Source: an uncultured Myxococcales bacterium
GTDB taxonomy: Bacteria; Myxococcota_A; UBA9042
DNA: 64,000 bases
Direction: 5' to 3'
NCBI GenBank assembly: GCA_903896545.1
Contig: CAITYF010000029.1
Coordinates: forward strand, 1 to 64,000
Position numbers and translations under genes: made by a program. The notes below the pieces were generated by a model that saw nothing but the letters and a program-made list of their open reading frames with translations, was not told the origin of the DNA and did not search any database. Positions 16,498 to 25,822 of the stretch are shown in pieces (the stretch's first letter is position 1; every line of letters begins with the position of its first letter).

Positions 16498-18485
16498 ATG
16501 GCTGAGCCCCTCGATCTTCGTGAAGCACACCTACGCGCTGGTTTCTTTGCCGGTGCCGATCTCACTGACGCAGACCTCCGACGGGCCGATTTGACGCTGG
16601 CGGACCTGACCGGTGCTGCAGTGCGCGGCGCTCGCTTGAACTGGGCGGATCTCACCTGTGCGCGGCTCGCCGACGCCGATCTACGCAATGCCGACCTCAG
16701 TGGCGCCGATCTATCGGGAGCTGATCTACGGGGCGCCGATCTGCGCGGCGCGCTGTTGGACGGTGCACAGTTGGCGCACGCAAGGGTTGCAGGTGCACGC
16801 GGACTGCCGATCGATCTGGTGATTCGAGACGAAGTCGTGTGCGGCCCGAATCTTGGCGAACGTGCCGGCGAACCAACCGCGGCGATGACGGCGTTCAGGC
16901 GCGGGCAGACACTGCACGCCGAGGGGCGACTCGCACACGCAGGCCGCGCATACGCGCTGGCGCGGGCATGGCAACCGGATTCGGACATTGTGCCGTACGC
17001 GCTGGCCTGTCTCGCGCTGGACGCAGACGATCCCGATCTGGCGGCCTTGTGGCTGGAAGAGACGCTGCGGGTCGACGCCGAGGCGGATCGCGCACGTCTG
17101 GAACTGACGCTGCTTCACTTGACGACGAGCCAACCGAACGCGCTCAAACCGGTGCTCGTGGCGCGCTGGCCGCAACTTGCGGTGGCGCCGATTCCGGCAC
17201 TGCGCTCTCTGGTGGGTGAAACAGCACTAACGGCGTGGCTCGATCGGCGCGCGGCGACGCCCCGCGTGCCGGAAGCAGTGGAACCGACCGGGCACGCAGT
17301 CGTGGCGCGCGCAGTGGCAGACGGCGACCTGACGGCGGCAAACGCGCAGCTGCGCCGACTAGAGCAACAGGAACCGCTGGCGGCGCTGTGGCGGCTGTTG
17401 CTGCCCAAGCTGCAGGTGACGGCAGAGGCGTTCACTGCGCTTCTGCAGACACGCTCGCCGCCGCTGGGTCCGCTGAACGCGCTGACCTGGCAGTCGCTGG
17501 GCGCCCACGCAACGACGGCGCGACTGGAGATACCGCAAGGCGTGGTGTGGGCGCAGCGGGCGGTCGGTCGGCTGCGGTCAGCGGAGAGTCTCTCGTATAC
17601 GGCGCAGATCCTGAGCGGGCTGCGCGACCACGGGTTCCAAGTTCCGGAGCTGCTGACCGACACCGCGGCTGAGACGCGCGTCGCCTTTGACGAGGATTGG
17701 CTGGTCGCGAGCGCGGACCTGCCGGGCACGCGGATGCAGCCGACGCTCGACGCGTGCTTGCGTGCGGGGCAACTGCTCGCGAAGATTCACAACGCCGCGC
17801 CGTTGCTGAACCTGGTGCAGCGGCGACCGCCCGGAGGTCTGCGAAGCGGCGTCGACTTGCTCGAAGCACGCCGCCCCGGCGAGGCGTGGCAGGCAGCGCT
17901 CGCGACCGAACCGACTCTTGCCGCGCACTTGGCGCCGGACGCGTCGCACAGCCACATCCCGCCGCTCCTGGAACTGACCGCGCGTCGCCTGCGCGATCTC
18001 CTGCCGTTGTGCCCACGAGGCCTGTGTCACGGCGACTTCGCGCCACACAATCTGCTGGAACAACCGGACGGCGCGATCGCCGTGCTCGACTGGGATCTGG
18101 CCGATGCGGCGCCGCTCGTGTGGGATCTGGCGCGCGCGCTCGACCTCTTTGCCGTGCGCTGGCCGATGTCCGCGCCGAGCCGCTTGATCTGCACCGTCCG
18201 CGCCTGCGCGCGTTTCTTCGCGGCTACACGTCAGAACGCCCGCTCAACACCGCCGAAGTCTCCGCGCTGCCGGTTCTTCTGGCCGTCTCGCGCCTCGATC
18301 TGGACACCACGCTTCTGACGTTCCTGGCACCGCTGGATCCCAGCGTCATCTCGGCGGTGCTGCCGCGTCTGCACGCCCGTGTCTCGCACGCTGCCGCCGG
18401 AGCACCAGACCTTGCGGAAGCGCTGTGGCCACATTTGGCGTTCACTCAGGAGCGCGCGCCCTCGCGACTGTCCGCAGAACGCTGA
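16498..18485 (+). CDS. Pentapeptide-repeat + TPR-like + aminoglycoside-phosphotransferase-like kinase fusion, frameshifted near 18165
   Basis: ATG 16498 opens with pentapeptide repeats (A-D-L-x-x pattern, ~residues 6-95), which fold as a right-handed quadrilateral helix. A helical TPR-like region follows (~125-300), then an APH/choline-kinase-type domain with the catalytic loop HGDFAPHN (~511-518) and the metal-binding L-D-W-D (~531). After D-L-F-A-V-R-W the reading frame ends badly (stop at 18318), while the -1 frame continues with a typical APH C-terminus (FLRGYTSERPLNTAEVSALP) to a stop at 18485. One base seems to be missing between about 18150 and 18175. This is either a sequencing error or a recent inactivating mutation. 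The substrate is unknown; homology to antibiotic kinases alone does not imply resistance. Confidence 0.75.
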
Positions 18486-18736
18486 ATCCTCTCAGGCAAT
18501 TGATCACCGAGACGGCCCGCGCGGTCGTTGCGTATGGTCTTGCATCCAAGGCTGGGGCGTTTGGCAAAATCCCGGGCGACAAACGCGACGTCCATTCACA
18601 AGGCCGGGCTCGGCTGAAAGTGCGATCCGACGGTTTCTCCCGTCTGGCAGTCCGCAGCCACGGCCGTCGAGAGCGCGTGGCCACGGGAAAAAAGCAGTTC
18701 TTGGCGAACGCGACGCGGTGCCTTACCATCGCCCGC
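18486..18736. other. Intergenic region, probable promoter only
   Basis: About 250 bases. A plus-strand frame stays open through it into the next gene but has no signal or conserved pattern. Apart from the promoter-like elements at 18701-18729 I see nothing else in it. Confidence 0.35.
18701..18729 (+). promoter_or_regulatory. Candidate sigma70-type promoter giving a nearly leaderless transcript
   Basis: TTGGCG (18701-18706) and TACCAT (18724-18729) are separated by 17 bases, each matching four of six consensus positions. The start codon at 18737 lies only eight bases after the -10, and no Shine-Dalgarno is visible, so the message would be leaderless or nearly so. This is pattern matching only. 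Confidence 0.25.
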
Positions 18737-19525
18737 ATGGTCGAGCGTCCTGACCCGCCAAGCGCCGTGCAAAAAGTGTCCCACGCGCTGGTTCGGGTGA
18801 CGTTGGTGCTGCTTGTGTTCCACGGTCCGAGCGGCGTAGCCGCACCACCGACGCAGACCGCGGCCGTGGGAGTGGCACCTGCTGCTGGTGGCGGTTCAGA
18901 CACCAAAGCAACTTTTGAAGAAGCCGCCAACTCGTTCAAATACCAAGATTTCGACAACGCAGTTCCGCAATTGCGCGCGCTACTCTACCCAACTCCGCGC
19001 GTCGATCGCCGCCGTGAATGGCAGGCGCGGGAGTACCTCGGCGCTTCACTTTGGTGGGTCGGCTCCAAGAACGAGGCCAACGACGAGTTCACCGCGCTCC
19101 TCGTGCGCGATTCCGGTCACAAGCTGGATCCGGCCGTGTATCCGCCGAAGATGGTCGCGGATTTTGAACACCTGCGCGACAACCTCGTGCGCTTGGGTGT
19201 GATCAAAGGCGTTGTGCAGATTCCCGATCCACCGGATGACACCGCCCATCCACCGCCCTACGGCCTGATGTTCATGCCGTTTGGCGTCGGGCAATTTGCC
19301 AACCGTTCACCGGGCAAGGGCACCGCGTTCTTGGTGACAGAGGCGCTGCTCGCAGGCGTCTCTGCGACGTTCTACTACATCAACCAGCGCGACGGCTTGA
19401 AAGGTCCCGGTCACATGACGACCGTGAACGAGGCGACGCAACTCTCAGCAGGCGGTGCGTTTTTTGCAGTCGCGATCGTCGGCATCATTGAGGCGGCGGT
19501 CAGTTGGAACGCCACGCCGAAATAG
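18737..19525 (+). CDS. Secreted TPR-like protein with two C-terminal membrane segments
   Basis: The protein has 262 residues from ATG 18737. A signal peptide or anchor lies at ~18-33 (L-V-R-V-T-L-V-L-L-V-F), then a short Ala/Gly-rich linker, then a helical TPR-like region (~55-150: A-T-F-E-E-A-A-N-S-F-K-Y-Q-D-F-D-N-A) resembling domains that count or bind periplasmic partners. The C-terminal third has a P-F-G-V-G-Q-F-A-N motif and two hydrophobic segments (~200-220 and ~238-256), as in small envelope proteins of the DUF5683 kind; I am not sure of the family. It is followed by the sigma54 activator gene 76 bases downstream. Confidence 0.6.
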   Translation: MVERPDPPSAVQKVSHALVRVTLVLLVFHGPSGVAAPPTQTAAVGVAPAAGGGSDTKATFEEAANSFKYQDFDNAVPQLRALLYPTPRVDRRREWQAREYLGASLWWVGSKNEANDEFTALLVRDSGHKLDPAVYPPKMVADFEHLRDNLVRLGVIKGVVQIPDPPDDTAHPPPYGLMFMPFGVGQFANRSPGKGTAFLVTEALLAGVSATFYYINQRDGLKGPGHMTTVNEATQLSAGGAFFAVAIVGIIEAAVSWNATPK

Positions 19526-19601
19526 GCGCGCATGTTGAGATTGCCTTGCGGCCCGTCCTGCGCCATTCTCACCGCGCTGTAGGTCGCGGCGAGGTCCTGG
19601 G

Positions 19602-21401
19602 ATGAATCCGCAAGCATGGCTGCAAGAGTTGGGTCCGGCTGACGTGGTGAAGACTTCACACGCCGTCGACAAAATCGTCTGCAGCATCGGCAGCGACAGC
19701 CACGCGGCGATTCATGTGAAAGGTCGAGGCGTTGCGGGCGTGCACGCGCAGGTGCGCTCGACACCCAAAGGCCAAGTGCTTGAACTGCTGGACGGCGACC
19801 GTCTCATCGTGAACGGTCGGCGCACGGAACAACACGTGCTGCAACCAGGCGACATCATCGACTTGGGCGCGGTGCGTCTGCGTTTTTACGTCGGTCAGGA
19901 CCGCAGCCGCGCCTCGGGCGTGCGCTCTGTGACGACCGACGCGTCCGGGTTGCTCGGACAGATGGCGCGCTTTGCCGACAAGCTGGCGGGCGACTACGAC
20001 GTCGACCGGCTGCTGGAAACGATGCTGGACACGATGATCGCGGTCACGCACGCGGCGCGTGGCGCGGTAATCCTGCTGGTCGACGGCAAGCCGAGCGTGC
20101 GGACAGCGCGCAACGAGTTGGGCACGTCGACGTCGGGTCCGCTGGCGATTTCCGATTCCGTCGTCGAGCAGGTCTTGAGCACGCGCCAGCCGGTCATGCT
20201 GTCTGACGCGCTGACCGACATGCAGTTCAAGTCGTCTGAATCGGTGATGGAATTCAAGATTTGCTCGGTGCTCTGCGTGCCGCTCGTGGTCCGTGGCGAG
20301 GCCTTGGGCGCGATCTATCTGGGCAACGAAAACGTCGTGAACCTCTTTGAGGAAAAGGACCGCGACGTCGCCACGGTTTTCGCCGCGCAAGCTGCCTCCA
20401 CGCTGAAGAACGCGATGATGGTCAACGAGTTGCGCGTAACAAACGCGTCGCTGACCCAGCAGATTGAGCGGATGAACTTCGGCAACTTGATTGGCGCTTC
20501 GCGCTCGATGTTGGACCTGTTCAAGAAGGTTGAAAAAGTCGCGGCGACCGAGATCAGCGTGTTGATCGAGGGTGAAACGGGTACCGGCAAGGAGCTTGTT
20601 GCCGGCGAAATCCACCGGCGATCCGCCCGCTCCAAGGGACCGTTCATCGTCATCAACTGCGGCGCGATCCCGGAAAACCTGCTGGAATCAGAGCTATTTG
20701 GCCACGCGCGCGGCGCGTTCACGGGCGCGGTTGCGGCACACGAAGGCAAGTTTTTTGCGGCAAACGGTGGCACGCTGTTTCTGGATGAAATCGGCGAGAT
20801 GCCGCTCGCTCTGCAGGTCAAGCTCCTGCGCGTGCTCCAGGAGCGCAAGATCGTGCGCGTGGGCGAAACGCAGGCGCGCGACGTGGATATCCGCGTCATC
20901 GCGGCGACGAACCGGACGCTGTCTGAAGAAGTGAAAGCCGGGCGATTCCGCGAGGATCTCTACTACCGCCTGAACGTCGTGCGGCTGACGCTCCCGCCGT
21001 TGCGCGATCGCGAGGAGGACATGCTGCTCCTGGCGCGCTACTTCTTGAAGCGACATGGCGAAGAACTGAAGGTGCACGTGGAAGCGTTCAGCGAGGACGC
21101 GATCCGCGCGATCCAGCTACACCGTTGGCCCGGCAATATCCGCGAGTTGGACAACCGTGTGAAGAAGGCGCTCGTTTTCTGCGAAGGCGGCAAAGTAACG
21201 GCGGCGGACCTGGAGTTGGGCGCGATTCAGCCCGATGGCAAGGTGGAAAATCTGACCGATGCCAAAGAGACGTTTGCACGTGGCTACGTGAAGACCGTGC
21301 TCGATTTGAATGGCGGCAATCGCGCGCAGACGGCCAAGGATCTTGGCGTGGACGTGCGGACGATTTACCGGTATCTGGAACGCGAGAAGGACGAGGACTA
21401 G
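19602..21401 (+). CDS. FHA-GAF sigma54-dependent transcriptional activator
   Basis: The protein has 599 residues. Residues ~25-98 form an FHA-like phosphothreonine-binding domain (I-G-S-D...H-A-x-V, then N-G). Residues ~120-280 form a GAF sensor domain. The AAA+ sigma54-interaction module follows (~300-530), with Walker A GETGTGKE (~324), the sigma54-contacting GAFTGA loop (~370), Walker B LFLDEIGEM and arginine-finger region FREDLYYRLNV. A Fis-type helix-turn-helix ends the protein (N-G-G-N-R-A-Q-T-A-K-D-L-G-V...T-I-Y-R-Y-L). FHA and GAF inputs to sigma54 activators are frequent in myxobacteria, where Ser/Thr kinases supply the phosphothreonine signal. Target promoters are not identified here. 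Confidence 0.92.
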   Translation: MNPQAWLQELGPADVVKTSHAVDKIVCSIGSDSHAAIHVKGRGVAGVHAQVRSTPKGQVLELLDGDRLIVNGRRTEQHVLQPGDIIDLGAVRLRFYVGQDRSRASGVRSVTTDASGLLGQMARFADKLAGDYDVDRLLETMLDTMIAVTHAARGAVILLVDGKPSVRTARNELGTSTSGPLAISDSVVEQVLSTRQPVMLSDALTDMQFKSSESVMEFKICSVLCVPLVVRGEALGAIYLGNENVVNLFEEKDRDVATVFAAQAASTLKNAMMVNELRVTNASLTQQIERMNFGNLIGASRSMLDLFKKVEKVAATEISVLIEGETGTGKELVAGEIHRRSARSKGPFIVINCGAIPENLLESELFGHARGAFTGAVAAHEGKFFAANGGTLFLDEIGEMPLALQVKLLRVLQERKIVRVGETQARDVDIRVIAATNRTLSEEVKAGRFREDLYYRLNVVRLTLPPLRDREEDMLLLARYFLKRHGEELKVHVEAFSEDAIRAIQLHRWPGNIRELDNRVKKALVFCEGGKVTAADLELGAIQPDGKVENLTDAKETFARGYVKTVLDLNGGNRAQTAKDLGVDVRTIYRYLEREKDED

Positions 21402-21403
21402 TC

Positions 21404-21423
21404 CCAGCAGCGGCTGTTGCTGG
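21404..21423. terminator. Weak stem-loop between convergent genes
   Basis: CCAGCA and TGCTGG pair around an eight-base loop, three bases after the stop of the sigma54 activator and 56 bases before the end of the opposing TPR gene. There is no U-tract, so any terminator role is tentative. Confidence 0.3.
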
Positions 21424-21478
21424 ACGCTGGGGTTTGCGGGCGGCGCGCCCCCATCTTAGGCAATAGGCCTAGCCGGTT

Positions 21479-22372
21479 CTACAGCTTCGCCATCTCACGC
21501 TTCGCCACTTCGACAAACTTCTCTTCGCTCTTGCTTTTGGCGGCCGTCAAAAGGTACTTGTCAAACGCGGCCTTGGCCCCAACGTTGTCGCCCTTATCGC
21601 GCAGCGTGAACGCCAGATTGTACAGCGCCGGCGTGTAGTTCTGCTTCAGCCCCAGCGTCTTCAAGTACGCCGACACTTCCAGATCGAGTTCCTGCAGCTT
21701 GTGGTGCACGACCCCGATGTTGTATTGCGCGCGGTAGTGCTTCGGATCGCGTTCGAGCGCCTGCTGAAAGTGGGAAATCGCCCGGCGATAGAGCGCGGTG
21801 CGCTGCGGCTCCTGTTTCTTGCCAGCCAGCACAAGCACGGCTTCCGCCATGTCGTAGTAGCCTTCCGCGTTTTCCGGCTGCACAGCAACGGCGCGCTCAA
21901 AGCCCGCGATCGCGTCGTCAAACCGTTCCAAGCGCAGAAGCAGCATCGCGCGGTTCAAATGCGCATCTTGGCTGGACGGATCAAACGCGATCGCCTTGTC
22001 GTAGTGCGCGAGCGCCTCGCCGCCACGGCCCAGATCTTCGTACGTCACGCCGAGGTTGAAGTGCGCGCGCGCATACTTCGGGTCCAGCTCGATCGCCTTC
22101 TCATACGCCTTGGCTTCGTTGGCAAAATCGCGGCGCTTGCCGAACACGACACCCAGATTATACCAGCATTCCTTCAGGTCCGGTTTGGCCTGAACGCAGG
22201 ACTGAAAGGCCGTCGTCGCTTCTTCCAGTTTGTTGCTGCCCATGCGATCGACGCCTTCGCGAAACCAATCTTCGGCCGAACGGCTATCAGCGGCGCCCGC
22301 GGTTTGGGCCAAAATCAGCATCGAAACAGCAGCGGCGGTGCTGCCTATCCAACTCGGTCGCAGTGCGTACAT
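21479..22372 (-). CDS. Periplasmic TPR-repeat protein
   Basis: The protein has 297 residues from ATG 22372, which follows a strong GAGGAGA ribosome-binding site. A signal peptide ends near A-G-A-A-D (residue ~27). The mature protein is about seven TPR units (W-F-R-E-G-V-D-R-M-G, W-Y-N-L-G-V-V-F, A-H-F-N-L-G-V-T-Y-E-D-L-G-R-G and so on), a scaffold for protein contacts. The final residues are Lys-rich. It is divergent from the lamin-tail lipoprotein gene. The precise partner is unknown. Confidence 0.75.
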   Translation of the reverse strand: MYALRPSWIGSTAAAVSMLILAQTAGAADSRSAEDWFREGVDRMGSNKLEEATTAFQSCVQAKPDLKECWYNLGVVFGKRRDFANEAKAYEKAIELDPKYARAHFNLGVTYEDLGRGGEALAHYDKAIAFDPSSQDAHLNRAMLLLRLERFDDAIAGFERAVAVQPENAEGYYDMAEAVLVLAGKKQEPQRTALYRRAISHFQQALERDPKHYRAQYNIGVVHHKLQELDLEVSAYLKTLGLKQNYTPALYNLAFTLRDKGDNVGAKAAFDKYLLTAAKSKSEEKFVEVAKREMAKL

Positions 22373-22513
22373 GCGTTCTCTCCTCGCGTTCCTCGCAGGC
22401 CGAAGTGTGCGGACTTCGCGCCCCGTGTCAAACCCGCACGCTAAGATGCACATTCCCCCGCGGCAGATTCTCGCGATTCACGACTACCAGATGGCGTGTT
22501 TGTCACCACTGCG

Positions 22514-22542
22514 TTGCAGAGCGCAGCGCGGGTCCGTACACT
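22514..22542 (+). promoter_or_regulatory. Weak candidate promoter for the lamin-tail lipoprotein gene
   Basis: TTGCAG (22514-22519), a 17-base spacer and TACACT (22537-22542) lie 22 bases ahead of the GTG start. Matches are three of six and four of six, so support is weak. The 192-base divergent gap must hold promoters for both flanking genes. Confidence 0.2.
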
Positions 22543-22564
22543 CTCCGCAGCTTGGAGGTTCCCT

Positions 22565-25500
22565 GTGCGCACTTTGTCCGCTCGATTTTGTTCCCTTCGC
22601 CCGACCCTGACCCTACTTGTTGCTGCGCTTTGTGGCGTTACCGCGTGCGCGGACGTTGGCAGCGGCACGAGCTCCGGGACGGGCGACACCGCCGGCGATC
22701 TGGGCTTCAAGAAAGACACGGGAGTCGACGGAAGCAGCGGCTGCGCGGGCGTCTCGTGCGACGACGGAGATCCGTGCACGGACGACCTCTGCGACGACGC
22801 GGCCAAGACCTGCACGCACATTCACAACGCTGTGTGCAAGGACACGATCGGCGGAGGCGACTCAAGCGGCCCCGACGGCAGCACGCCGGACGGCCCGTCG
22901 CTCGTCGCTGGCGACCTCGTGGTTACAGAGATCATGTACAACCCCTACGCAGGCGGCACGATCTCCGACACCGCGGGCGAGTGGTTTGAGATCTACAACA
23001 ACACGGACAAGTCGTTCGACCTCGGCGGCGTGGTCGTGTCCGACGGCAGCAAGGACAGTTTCACGATCGCATCGGGATCCGTGATTGCCGCCAAGGGCTA
23101 TTTTGTCCTCGGCATCAGCGCCGACACGACAACGAACGGCGGCGTGACCGTCACTTATGCGTACGCCAAGCAAATGACGCTGAACAACACGTTTGACACG
23201 ATCTCGCTGACGTCAAACGGCGTGCTGGTCGACAGCGTGACGTACGACATCACCAAAGGCTGGCCAAACGTCAACGGCGTGACCCTGTCGCTGAGCCCGT
23301 CCAGCACGACTGCCAGCGGCAACGACGACCCGGTGAATTGGTGTGGCGCAACTTCCGCGTTGTCCGGCGGCGACAAGGGTACGCCCGGCGCGGTGAACGA
23401 CGCGTGCCAGATCGACAGCGACAAGGACGGCATTCCGGACAGCCTCGACAACTGCCCGACCGTTGGCAATCCTGGGCAGCTGGACACCAACAAGAACGGC
23501 GTCGGCGACGCATGCGAGGCTTCTGGCCAGACGTGCGGCGACGGCAAGCTCGACGCCGGTGAAGCATGCGACGATGGCGGCACGACGTCCGGCGACGGCT
23601 GCAGCAGCTACTGCCAGAACGAGCCCGCGCTCACCGCTGGTAGCATCCTGATTAGCGAATTCATGGCCGATCCCAAGGCGGTGATCGATTCGCAAGGCGA
23701 GTGGATCGAGCTCTACAACCCCGGCGCGACCGACGTGATCATCAACGGTGTGGCGCTTTCCGCGGGCGTGACCAAGACCAGCTCGTACACGATCGAGTCT
23801 CCCGGCCCCGTCATCGTTCCCGCGGGCGGATACCTCGTGCTCGGCAACAACGTCGATGTGACAACGAACGGCGGCGTGAAAGTCGATGCGATCTTCCACA
23901 AGGTGTCGCTGGCCAACACCGCTTCAACGCTGACGTTGACATCACAAGGCACGATCGTCGACACGCTCACGTATGGCAATCAGTGGCCGATCGTCGGCGG
24001 CAAGTCCGTCGCGCTCGACCCTGCGTCGCTCACCGCCGCCGCAAATGATGACGTCGCGAACTGGTGCAAGGGCCAAGCGGCGTACGCGGCGGCCGGCGAC
24101 TTTGGCACGCCCGGTACGGCGAATCCAAGCTGCTCCGGCGCCAACCTGGATGAAGACGGCGACGGCGTGCCGGACAAGATCGACAATTGCAAAAGCGACA
24201 AGAACCCGGATCAGAAAGACGCGGACAGCGACGGCGTCGGCGACGTCTGCGACAACTGCAAGGACCTCGCCAACACGGATCAGGCGGACGGCAACAAGAA
24301 CAGCGTCGGCGATGTCTGCGAGCCCGCTGGCTGCGGCAACGGCGTTCTGGAAAGCGGCGAGCAATGCGACGATGGCAACATCACGCCGGGCGACGGCTGC
24401 GGCATCACGTGCCAGTTTGAGACCGACCTCGCCGCCGGCTCGCTGCTCATCACCGAAATCATGGCCAACCCGAAGGCGGTCGGCGATACGAGCGGCGAGT
24501 GGATCGAGTTGTACAACCCGACGGCGAGCCCCGTGGAATTGGTTGGCATTACGTTGCAGGTGAACGCGACGACGCAGGTGATTCAGTCGCCGACGCCGCT
24601 GACGCTGCAGTCACACGCGTACGCGGTGCTGGGGCGCAGCGTGGATCCCGCGGTAAACGGCGGCATGACCCCAATTTGGGTGTACGGCAGCGCGATGACC
24701 CTGCCCAACTCGTCGGAATTCACGGTGAACGTGATCGCGAACGGCAAGGTGCTCGACGCCGTGTTGGTCAATCCGAGCGTGAACGGCTGGCCGGCGCTGG
24801 GCAATGGCAACAGCTACCAGCTGTCGAGCCCGCAGTTTGACGTCACGGCCAACGACGACGGCGCCAATTGGTGCTGGGGCAAGGTCCCGTACGGAGCGGG
24901 CGATCTGGGTACGCCCGGTTCGCCCAACCAGGACTGCAACGGCCCGCTGGACACGGACGGCGACGGCGTGCCCGACACCATCGACAACTGCGTGAAGACG
25001 GTCAACCTGGGGCAGGAGGATGCGGATAGCGACCTCATCGGCGACGCGTGCGACACGTGCCCGAACCAGCCCGCGCCCGGCACGACGGACGGCTGCGTAA
25101 CGCTCTGCGGCAACGCGACGCTGGACACGGGCGAGGAATGCGACGACGGCAACCTGAAGAGCGGCGACGGATGCAGCAACAAATGCAAGATCGAGGTCGC
25201 GGGAATGAACGTGATTTTCACCGAGATCATGAACAATTCGAGCTCGGCCAACGGCGATCCCGGTGAATGGCTCGAGGTGTTCAACCCCGGCAGTTCCGAT
25301 GTCGACTTGGTTGGCTGGAAACTGCAGTACCAGTCGGCGTCGACCGTGCACGTCATCAAGGCGGTCGGCAAGACCGTCGTGGCTGCCGGTGGCTATCTGG
25401 TGCTCGGACGGTCGAGCGACCTGACCAAGAATGGCGGAGCGAACGTCGACTACGTCTACACCACTTTCCAGATGTCGAACTCGAAGGGGACACTCACGCT

Positions 25501-25813
25501 GATCATGCCAGACGGGACTGTGTCAGACGTCGTGAGCTTCGCAAGCACGGCGCCGTGGCCAACGGCGAAGCAAGGAACGTCCGCGCAGCTCTCGGCCAAT
25601 GCGCTGACGGCGACCGACAACGACGCTGGCGCTTCGTGGTGCCTGTCCACGACGACCTTCGGTGCGGCTGGGAAGTTGGGCACGCCGGGTACGGCAAACG
25701 CGAGCTGCGCTGGCATCCCGCCGCCGCCGCCGCAAGGCTCCAACGCCAGCGGCAATGGCCAAGCGCCGTGGTTCCAGTGGTTCCAGCAGTGGGCCGGCAT
25801 GTACGGTCAGTAG
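22565..25813 (+). CDS. Giant lipoprotein with four lamin-tail domains alternating with TSP3 and Myxococcus Cys-rich repeats
   Basis: The protein has 1082 residues from GTG 22565, chosen because GGAGG lies at the right distance upstream; the longer open frame lacks this. Lipobox V-T-A-C lies near residue 27. Four lamin-tail-like beta-sandwich domains (starting about 22900, 23630, 24425 and 25195) begin with L-h-h-T-E-I-M and G-E-W-h-E-h-Y-N and end with G-T-P-G. Between them lie thrombospondin type-3 units and three Cys-rich DUF4215-type repeats (CGDGKLDAGEACDDG and variants, with G-D-G-C-x-x-x-C). This repeated linker-domain order suggests growth by module duplication. Lamin-tail domains in bacteria often accompany extracellular nucleases or adhesins, but no catalytic domain is present. 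Confidence 0.85.
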   Translation: MRTLSARFCSLRPTLTLLVAALCGVTACADVGSGTSSGTGDTAGDLGFKKDTGVDGSSGCAGVSCDDGDPCTDDLCDDAAKTCTHIHNAVCKDTIGGGDSSGPDGSTPDGPSLVAGDLVVTEIMYNPYAGGTISDTAGEWFEIYNNTDKSFDLGGVVVSDGSKDSFTIASGSVIAAKGYFVLGISADTTTNGGVTVTYAYAKQMTLNNTFDTISLTSNGVLVDSVTYDITKGWPNVNGVTLSLSPSSTTASGNDDPVNWCGATSALSGGDKGTPGAVNDACQIDSDKDGIPDSLDNCPTVGNPGQLDTNKNGVGDACEASGQTCGDGKLDAGEACDDGGTTSGDGCSSYCQNEPALTAGSILISEFMADPKAVIDSQGEWIELYNPGATDVIINGVALSAGVTKTSSYTIESPGPVIVPAGGYLVLGNNVDVTTNGGVKVDAIFHKVSLANTASTLTLTSQGTIVDTLTYGNQWPIVGGKSVALDPASLTAAANDDVANWCKGQAAYAAAGDFGTPGTANPSCSGANLDEDGDGVPDKIDNCKSDKNPDQKDADSDGVGDVCDNCKDLANTDQADGNKNSVGDVCEPAGCGNGVLESGEQCDDGNITPGDGCGITCQFETDLAAGSLLITEIMANPKAVGDTSGEWIELYNPTASPVELVGITLQVNATTQVIQSPTPLTLQSHAYAVLGRSVDPAVNGGMTPIWVYGSAMTLPNSSEFTVNVIANGKVLDAVLVNPSVNGWPALGNGNSYQLSSPQFDVTANDDGANWCWGKVPYGAGDLGTPGSPNQDCNGPLDTDGDGVPDTIDNCVKTVNLGQEDADSDLIGDACDTCPNQPAPGTTDGCVTLCGNATLDTGEECDDGNLKSGDGCSNKCKIEVAGMNVIFTEIMNNSSSANGDPGEWLEVFNPGSSDVDLVGWKLQYQSASTVHVIKAVGKTVVAAGGYLVLGRSSDLTKNGGANVDYVYTTFQMSNSKGTLTLIMPDGTVSDVVSFASTAPWPTAKQGTSAQLSANALTATDNDAGASWCLSTTTFGAAGKLGTPGTANASCAGIPPPPPQGSNASGNGQAPWFQWFQQWAGMYGQ

Positions 25814-25822
25814 CCGCCTGAA

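Noticed and set aside
14147-16528. 793-codon open frame on the minus strand
   Set aside because: It exists because the opposing gene is built of GAC and GGC codons in tandem repeats; the product is repetitive Val/Ala/Arg sequence with no fold signature.
16498-18485. Reading the kinase domain as an antibiotic-resistance gene
   Set aside because: The APH fold includes many kinases with other substrates; the fusion to pentapeptide and TPR parts and the frameshift give no support for resistance.
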